Of a stretch of 9,997 nucleotides of DNA, positions 6,244 through 9,997 are shown in pieces (the first letter of the stretch is position 1; the number at the start of each line of letters is the position of its first letter). The DNA is taken from contig NZ_BMQM01000057.1 in the NCBI RefSeq assembly GCF_014648115.1, forward strand, positions 1 to 9,997, in the 5' to 3' direction. Below the pieces are notes generated by a model. That model did not search any database, had not been told where the DNA came from, and worked only from the letters and a program-made list of their open reading frames with translations. This stretch comes from Deinococcus seoulensis. GTDB taxonomy: Bacteria > Deinococcota > Deinococci > Deinococcales > Deinococcaceae. The position numbers and the translations under genes were made by a program.

Positions 6244-7899
6244 ATGACAGGAATCGCAGAACCGGGAGCGTTGTTCGGGGTGGGTGACATTCACGCGGGC
6301 GTGTTGGGTGGGGTGACGTTCGATCCGGGCGCGGTGGTTCGCTCGCTCCGTCCGGGGGTGGACGCGGAGCAGGTTCGCGTGGCGCTTGGTCGGTTCACGC
6401 CGCAGCAACTGAATGTGATTCATCACGTCGTCAATTCGGCGCGGAACGTGATGGTCGTCGCGAAGGCCGGCAGTGGGAAGTCCACGGTCCTTCGGACGGT
6501 CGCGCAGGTGTTGCCGGGCGGGTTGGAGGTCGGGGCGTTCGCGCTGAACCGGTCGATCGCGCAGGAGTTGCGCGGCGCACTCCCGAGGGACGTGCAGGTG
6601 TCCACCTTCCATGCGTTCGGTCGGCGGCTCGTCGAGGAGCACTGCCCGGTGCAGGCGACCTTCGCGGAGTGGAAGCGACTGAACATCGTGAAGTCGGTTC
6701 TGAAGGAGGCGGGCGTGTACTCGCGCGGCGTGGCGAAGTCCCTCATGACCCTGGTGCGTCTGTCGATGGTGCACATCGCCAACTCGTCGGAGGCCGTCCT
6801 CGCTCTCGCGGCGGAGCAGGCGTTCGAATTCCCGGACAGCCTGGACGTGGTCGGTGCGGTCCGCACGGTGCAGGACCGGGCGCTCGCAGATTTCCGGGAG
6901 CGGGGTCACTTCGATTACGACGACATGCTGCACCTCCCCCTGAAATTGGGCTACGGCTTCGAGTCGCTGGACGTGGCGCTCGTGGATGAAGCGCAGGACT
7001 TCTCCCGACTTCAGCACCGGCCGGTCCGGCACGTCGTGGGTCGCCGGGGGCGTGTGGTGTTCGTGGGCGATGACTCGCAGGCGATCTACGGGTTCAGCGG
7101 CGCGGACAGGGGCGGACTCGACCGGGCGGCGCAGGTGTTCGACGCGGTGACCCTCCCGCTGACCGTGACGTTCCGCTGCCCGGCCTCGCACGTGGAGTTG
7201 GCGTCGGCGTTCAGTGACGGCATCGAGGCGGCGCCGGGCGCGGCGGACGGCGAGGTGCGGCGCGTGACGGAAGAGGACCTGCTGGGCGAGTTGCGTCCCG
7301 GTGATCTGGTGATGTGCCGGCGCAACGCACCGATGCTGAGTCTGGCCATGCGGGCGGCGCAGGAGGGCGTGCCGGTTGAGGTGCTGGGGCATGACATCGT
7401 CAAGGCGATGGAGGGGCACGTGCGCCGCTGCTTCGCGTACTCGTTCGCCCCGGATGAGGTGGAGGGTCGCCTGCACGAGTACGGTATGAGTCTGCTGCAG
7501 GCTCACGACGCGTCGGGTCTGCGCGGCAAGGTGCTGCGCCGAGCGGTGGAGGCGGACGTGGACCTGCTGTCATGCGTGGCGTCGTTCGCGGTGGAGGTCG
7601 CGATCCTCGCCGAGCGGCGGGGTGCTCGCGCGTCGGGTGAGGACGTCATGACGCTCGTGCGTTCCTTGTTCGTGACGAAGGGTCCGGCCGTGCGGATGTG
7701 CACGGTGCACAAGGCCAAGGGGTTGGAGGCGCGGCGGGTGGCGCTGCTCGAAGCGGACGAGGTGATCGACGCGGGCCGCGCGGGTGAAGGTGAGGGGGAC
7801 GCGGCGGTCGCGTTCGTGGCCCTGACCCGCGGGAAGGAACTGCTGTGGCTCGTCCACGGTTCGCAGGCGGAAGACTCCCTGCCGGACGCGGACGAGTAA
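6244..7899 (+). CDS. UvrD/PcrA/Rep-like superfamily 1 DNA helicase
   Basis: This 551-residue ATP-dependent helicase probably unwinds DNA 3' to 5' in replication or repair of the replicon. The motifs are in order: Q-motif FTPQQLNVI (51-59), Walker A AKAGSGKST (73-81), motif Ia around AFALNRSIAQEL (98-109), Ib-like STFHAFGRRL (120-129), the FDYDDML segment (223-229), Walker B DEAQD (248-252), motif III VGDDSQAIYGFSGAD (274-288), motif IV TVTFRCP (307-313), motif V TVHKAKGLEA (487-496) and motif VI VAFVALTRG (522-530). All catalytic residues expected for an active enzyme are present. It is shorter than cellular UvrD (about 720 residues); only about 170 residues lie between motifs IV and V, so the 2B domain is reduced. 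This size is common in plasmid and phage relatives. ATG 6244 is chosen for the adjacent ribosome site and because the duplicated leader ends there. Codons favour G-ending forms (GCG, GTG, GGT), unlike the C-ending preference of the rep genes. The next gene starts 85 bp downstream with the same leader. Confidence 0.92.
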   Translation: MTGIAEPGALFGVGDIHAGVLGGVTFDPGAVVRSLRPGVDAEQVRVALGRFTPQQLNVIHHVVNSARNVMVVAKAGSGKSTVLRTVAQVLPGGLEVGAFALNRSIAQELRGALPRDVQVSTFHAFGRRLVEEHCPVQATFAEWKRLNIVKSVLKEAGVYSRGVAKSLMTLVRLSMVHIANSSEAVLALAAEQAFEFPDSLDVVGAVRTVQDRALADFRERGHFDYDDMLHLPLKLGYGFESLDVALVDEAQDFSRLQHRPVRHVVGRRGRVVFVGDDSQAIYGFSGADRGGLDRAAQVFDAVTLPLTVTFRCPASHVELASAFSDGIEAAPGAADGEVRRVTEEDLLGELRPGDLVMCRRNAPMLSLAMRAAQEGVPVEVLGHDIVKAMEGHVRRCFAYSFAPDEVEGRLHEYGMSLLQAHDASGLRGKVLRRAVEADVDLLSCVASFAVEVAILAERRGARASGEDVMTLVRSLFVTKGPAVRMCTVHKAKGLEARRVALLEADEVIDAGRAGEGEGDAAVAFVALTRGKELLWLVHGSQAEDSLPDADE

Positions 7900-7922
7900 C
7901 GCAGACGAGTAGCGCAGACGAC
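7891..7922. repeat. 13-bp tandem repeat across the helicase stop codon
   Basis: GACGAGTAACGCA (7891-7903) is followed directly by GACGAGTAGCGCA (7904-7916) and a partial third copy, GACGAC (7917-7922). The first copy contains the TAA stop. It looks like a recent slippage duplication without coding effect. Confidence 0.7.
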
Positions 7923-7934
7923 ACGAAGCTGGGT

Positions 7935-7984
7935 GTGAGAACATCACCCGACCAGTCACCGCCTGACGGCGGCAGGAGGAGCGC
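7935..7984 (+). promoter_or_regulatory. Structured leader of the Pro/Ala-rich gene (copy 2 of the duplicated element)
   Basis: ATCACCCGACCAGTCACCGC lies at 7943-7962. The hairpin CCGCC-TGAC-GGCGG spans 7959-7972, and the ribosome site AGGAGGAG (7974-7981) lies three bases before ATG 7985. Compared with copy 1, the fifth pair of the stem changes from G-C to C-G and the loop differs, while the outer stem and the 20-mer are identical. Outside the element the flanks are not similar, so the conservation is confined to the leader. Confidence 0.7.
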
Positions 7985-8647
7985 ATGATCAGAGCCAGAG
8001 TGGATGTCCGTGACCTGATGACCCTGCGCGCCGCGGCGTTGCAGGTGCAGGCAAGACGCGGCGCGCAGTTCGCGCCCCCCGAAGTCATACCCGCCTCTCC
8101 CTCACCCCGCCCCGTGAAGCCCGGCCCGGCCCCGGTCGAAACGGCACCCGTCACGCCAGCGGCACCGACCCGCCCAGCGGCGCCCCCACCCGTCGCACCT
8201 CCCCCTGTTGCGCCGCCCCCTGCACCGACGCCCGACGTTCATCCCGAGGACGCGGCGGGCGCATGGATGGACGCGGATGCGGGCGTGCCGGATGACCTGC
8301 TCGACCACCTGGCCGGACAGGGCGGATGGGAAGCGGAGCACGCGCCGGACCCGCAGGACTTCGGGGGGCGCACGGAGTCCCGCGCCGCACCGACACCGCC
8401 CGCTTCTTCAACACCGCCCGCTACCCTGACGCCGGAGGCTGCGGTCCCTTCTTCCACTGCCCCTTCTTCACCCGCCGCGCCGGAGGAGGATGCGTTCTCG
8501 CTGCCGGACTTCACGGAGGGCGCGCCGTCCGGTTCTGCGGTCAAGTCACCCTGGCTTTCGGGGAGCAGGTCAGTTACTCACCCGGACCGAGATCCACGCG
8601 GCGGCTCTGGCAGCCTGGAATGCTGCGGGCGTCACCGAGGTGAATAA
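7985..8647 (+). CDS. Proline/alanine-rich protein, probably frameshifted at its 3' end
   Basis: The open frame gives 220 residues. Residues 1-33 (including VDVRDLMTLRAAALQVQARR) form a probable helix. Residues 34-85 are a low-complexity Pro/Ala/Val linker with APPPV repeats. Residues 86-125 are acidic (VHPEDAAGAWMDADAGVPDD, then LLDHLAGQGGWEAEH). A second Pro/Ser/Thr/Ala linker runs to about 165, then an acidic SLPDFTEG segment. After about residue 190 the sequence (DRDPRGGSGSLECCGRHRGE) stops looking like protein. The +1 frame at the same place reads LTRTEIHAAALAAWNAAGVT (from 8577), which is helix-like. This suggests a small insertion or deletion has moved the true C-terminal domain out of frame. 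I do not recognise a family. The shared leader with the helicase suggests a partner or adaptor role, perhaps joining helicase and DNA or another protein through flexible linkers. Confidence 0.65.
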   Translation: MIRARVDVRDLMTLRAAALQVQARRGAQFAPPEVIPASPSPRPVKPGPAPVETAPVTPAAPTRPAAPPPVAPPPVAPPPAPTPDVHPEDAAGAWMDADAGVPDDLLDHLAGQGGWEAEHAPDPQDFGGRTESRAAPTPPASSTPPATLTPEAAVPSSTAPSSPAAPEEDAFSLPDFTEGAPSGSAVKSPWLSGSRSVTHPDRDPRGGSGSLECCGRHRGE

Positions 8648-8660
8648 TCACGGGTTCACA
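8577..8660 (+). pseudogene. Out-of-frame C-terminal remnant of the Pro/Ala-rich gene
   Basis: In the frame +1 to the gene at 7985, the codons LTRTEIHAAALAAWNAAGVT and a few more keep GC-rich third positions and form a plausible amphipathic helix. The frame stays open to 8849, but protein character fades after about 8660. I see this as the displaced end of the neighbouring gene. Sequencing error is an equally simple explanation for the shift. Confidence 0.4.
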
Positions 8661-8899
8661 TCGGCACGTAGGCCGGTTCGGTTTTCGGAGGCGTTCCAGA
8701 CGGTCGTGGCTCACTCACGCAGGGTAGCGGGGGACTTTCGCAGGAGATTTAGTGGAAGAGCTCGTCAGATCACAGCGCCGGTGTGCCGCCTGACCATTGA
8801 TCCGTTGCTCGCTCTTCAACTCCTGATTCCTGAACTCACGTCAAGATAAGAGCCTGGCCCTTCGCGGCTGATCTGCCCTGTTTTCCGGGGGTGTCCGGT
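8661..8899. other. Stretch between convergent genes with no supported gene
   Basis: This is the spacer between the plus-strand Pro/Ala-rich gene and the minus-strand XRE gene. A short hairpin at 8848-8862 (minus strand AAGGGC-CAG-GCTCTT, one G-T pair, followed by ATCTTG) may end transcription of the XRE gene, but the T-run is poor. Third-position composition in all frames is irregular. Confidence 0.35.
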
Positions 8900-9124
8900 T
8901 CAGAGCAGGTCCCGGAGTGTGAGTCCCAGGCCCTGCGCCAGGACGTGCATGTTGTCCACCCCGACGTTGCGGCGGCCCACCTCCACCTGTGCGATGTATG
9001 ACCAGGTGATTCCGCTCGCCTCGGACAGGTCTTCCAGGGTCATTCCCTTCTTTTGACGTTCTTCTCGGAGACGTCGCCCGAAGGTCAGCCGTGATTCTGT
9101 TGGCCCCTTGTTCGTTTTGGCCAT
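8900..9124 (-). CDS. Small XRE/Cro-family helix-turn-helix DNA-binding protein
   Basis: The protein has 74 residues and is essentially only a DNA-binding domain. After a basic N-terminus (MAKTNKGPTESR), helix 1 is FGRRLREERQKKG, helix 2 MTLEDLSEASG, the recognition helix ITWSYIAQVEVGRR, then VGVDNMHVLAQGLGLTLRDL. This follows the standard pattern (LR..R...G.T...LA...G.....I...E.G...) of lambda-Cro-like regulators. There is no C-terminal sensor or dimer domain, so it probably acts as a simple repressor, perhaps of itself and of the gene on the other side. It is convergent with the Pro/Ala-rich gene and divergent from the gene at 9363. The ATG lacks a strong ribosome site, so translation may be weak or from a nearly leaderless mRNA. 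DdrO, the XRE regulator of the Deinococcus damage response, is longer, so this is not a direct orthologue. Confidence 0.88.
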   Translation of the reverse strand: MAKTNKGPTESRLTFGRRLREERQKKGMTLEDLSEASGITWSYIAQVEVGRRNVGVDNMHVLAQGLGLTLRDLL

Positions 9125-9163
9125 GTGCTCAGCGTGGCGGCACGGCGTTCACTCGACCATTCA

Positions 9164-9185
9164 CTTTAAGTCATATCAATTAAAG
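9164..9185. promoter_or_regulatory. AT-rich palindrome, probable operator in the divergent promoter region
   Basis: CTTTAA (9164-9169) and TTAAAG (9180-9185) are perfect inverted arms of a 22-bp dyad, with two mismatched pairs inside (GTCATATCAA centre). It lies 40 bp upstream of the XRE start, in the AT-rich part of the region between the divergent genes. It is well placed to be the XRE protein's own operator. The half TTAAGTCAT resembles the TTATGTCAT half of the Deinococcus radiation/desiccation response motif (TTATGTCATTGACATAA, from memory), but the other half fits poorly. No well-spaced -35/-10 pair was found on either strand. Confidence 0.5.
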
Positions 9186-9349
9186 CCATGCTAGTCTGCT
9201 GTTGCCTGGGCCCGTGCCCATCCCCTGGCGTCCTGTCCTCCAGCAATGCAGGGGCCTCGCGTCTCCTCAGGGCGTCGGCAGCGCAGGCGTGCAACGCGCG
9301 GTGGCAAAGCAGAGGCAACCGTCCAGCAGAACATTCTCTCGTGCTCTCC

Positions 9350-9354
9350 AGGTG
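9350..9354 (+). promoter_or_regulatory. Shine-Dalgarno site favouring the start at 9363
   Basis: AGGTG lies eight bases before ATG 9363. The in-frame upstream ATG at 9246 has none, which is the reason for choosing the shorter protein. Confidence 0.45.
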
Positions 9355-9362
9355 CAGAACAT

Positions 9363-9929
9363 ATGCTCAATCACTTCGGTTACATGCGGTCCGTCTTCAA
9401 GAACCCCAGCCATGGCGCCACCGGATTCCAGTCCAGTCTCCTGATGACCCGGCATGGCACCCAGTCCATGGTCCAGTACGCCCGGGAGTATGGTCACTGG
9501 CTGACACCGGCGCCGGTCATCGGTACGCAGTGGCGTCACACGTTTGTGGCAGATGGGTTCGCCGTGGCACCGGAGCGCCGGATCGGCAGAAAGACCGGAC
9601 CGTGGGCCTCCGAGCATCAGACCTATGACAAGGGCTGGGTCAATGGCTACACGAACGCGGTCAGGCAGTCAGGTCAGGAACAGATAGGCTGGTGGTTTCA
9701 CCGGGAGCGGCCGGTCCACAGGCGCACCGGACTCACGCCCATCGCCATCCGGGGGCTGTTCGCCCGCAGCGAGTGGGACGACCTTCCCAGCTACAGCAAT
9801 CTCCAGGAGCATTCCATGGTCCTTCTCACCTGGGTTGAACACAGAACCCTGTGCATCTACGCCGTCGAGCTGAAGCAGGAAACGAACGAGCAGAGACCCA
9901 TGGAAGTCATCTGGCAGGAACGCCGCTAA
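9363..9929 (+). CDS. Tryptophan-rich hypothetical protein
   Basis: This is a 188-residue protein that I do not recognise. It has about nine tryptophans, several in aromatic clusters: YGHWL (43-47), GTQWRHTF (54-61), GPWASEHQTYDKGWVNGYTN (79-98) and GWWFHRERP (109-117). The C-terminal part alternates strands and loops: LTPIAIRGLF, then EHSMVLLTWVEHRTLCIYAV, then RPMEVIWQER. It has no signal peptide, no membrane helix and no repeat; it looks like a mostly beta, cytoplasmic domain. If ATG 9246 were used instead, an arginine-rich 39-residue extension would be added, without a ribosome site. It is divergent from the XRE gene and may be controlled through the palindrome between them. No terminator is clear in the 68 bases after it. 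Confidence 0.7.
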   Translation: MLNHFGYMRSVFKNPSHGATGFQSSLLMTRHGTQSMVQYAREYGHWLTPAPVIGTQWRHTFVADGFAVAPERRIGRKTGPWASEHQTYDKGWVNGYTNAVRQSGQEQIGWWFHRERPVHRRTGLTPIAIRGLFARSEWDDLPSYSNLQEHSMVLLTWVEHRTLCIYAVELKQETNEQRPMEVIWQERR

Positions 9930-9997
9930 GTACAACGCACCAAAGAAGTAGACTTGGGCATGGCCCGTTCCCATCGGCGCATTGAGATTTCGGAAGA

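Noticed and set aside
5410..7506. Minus-strand open frame of 698 codons
   Set aside because: It lies antisense to the helicase, whose motifs are unmistakable, and its product is His/Arg/Pro-rich low-complexity sequence. Long antisense frames are expected in DNA with this GC content.
8848..8862. Rho-independent terminator for the XRE gene
   Set aside because: The stem is six pairs with a wobble and the following T-run is interrupted, so it is below the level needed for a separate call.
1..9997. CRISPR array, tRNA, rRNA, transposase or toxin-antitoxin pair
   Set aside because: No regularly spaced short repeats with unique spacers, no tRNA-like TTCGANNC arm with a partner stem, no DDE or recombinase motifs, and no small toxin next to the XRE gene were seen. 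The 97-bp spaced repeats at 61-291 are too few and too long in period for CRISPR.

Overview
The window looks like part of a secondary replicon (plasmid, megaplasmid or second chromosome) of a high-GC bacterium, most likely Deinococcus. The evidence is high GC, GC-ending codons, clear Shine-Dalgarno sites, a plasmid-type replication initiator with repeats in front of it, and a plasmid or phage style UvrD-family helicase. The genus is inferred from overall character and is not proven by any marker gene here.

Layout. Positions 1-335 hold three 36-bp iteron-like repeats spaced 97-98 bp. They lead directly into a replication initiator gene of RepA/RPA type (336-1724). After a ~300-bp gap come two co-directional genes, each with a good ribosome site: a 215-residue protein of unknown function with a lysine-rich tail (2028-2675) and a 438-residue winged-helix protein whose C-terminus resembles replication-relaxation proteins (2743-4059). 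These three probably form the replication and maintenance module.

From 4060 to about 6200 there is no confident intact gene. This 2.1-kb stretch holds adjacent hairpins that may end the rep operon, a possible gene remnant (4243-4500), a 17-bp bulged hairpin (4502-4549), a family of degenerate ~231-bp direct repeats (about 5061-5710), AT-rich direct repeats (5830-5896), and a very G-rich tract. Base skew appears to switch from C-rich to G-rich across it although the flanking genes point the same way.

The right half begins with a complete SF1A (UvrD/PcrA/Rep-like) helicase of 551 residues (6244-7899), followed by a proline/alanine-rich protein (7985-8647) that seems to end in a frameshift. Both genes carry the same leader: an identical 20-nt sequence, then a short hairpin whose pairing is kept although its sequence differs, then the Shine-Dalgarno site. 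This duplicated structured leader is the most distinctive signal in the window and suggests that helicase and partner are co-regulated.

The right end has a small XRE/Cro-type DNA-binding protein on the minus strand (8900-9124), a palindrome with a half-site resembling the Deinococcus radiation/desiccation response motif (9164-9185), and a tryptophan-rich protein of unknown function on the plus strand (9363-9929).
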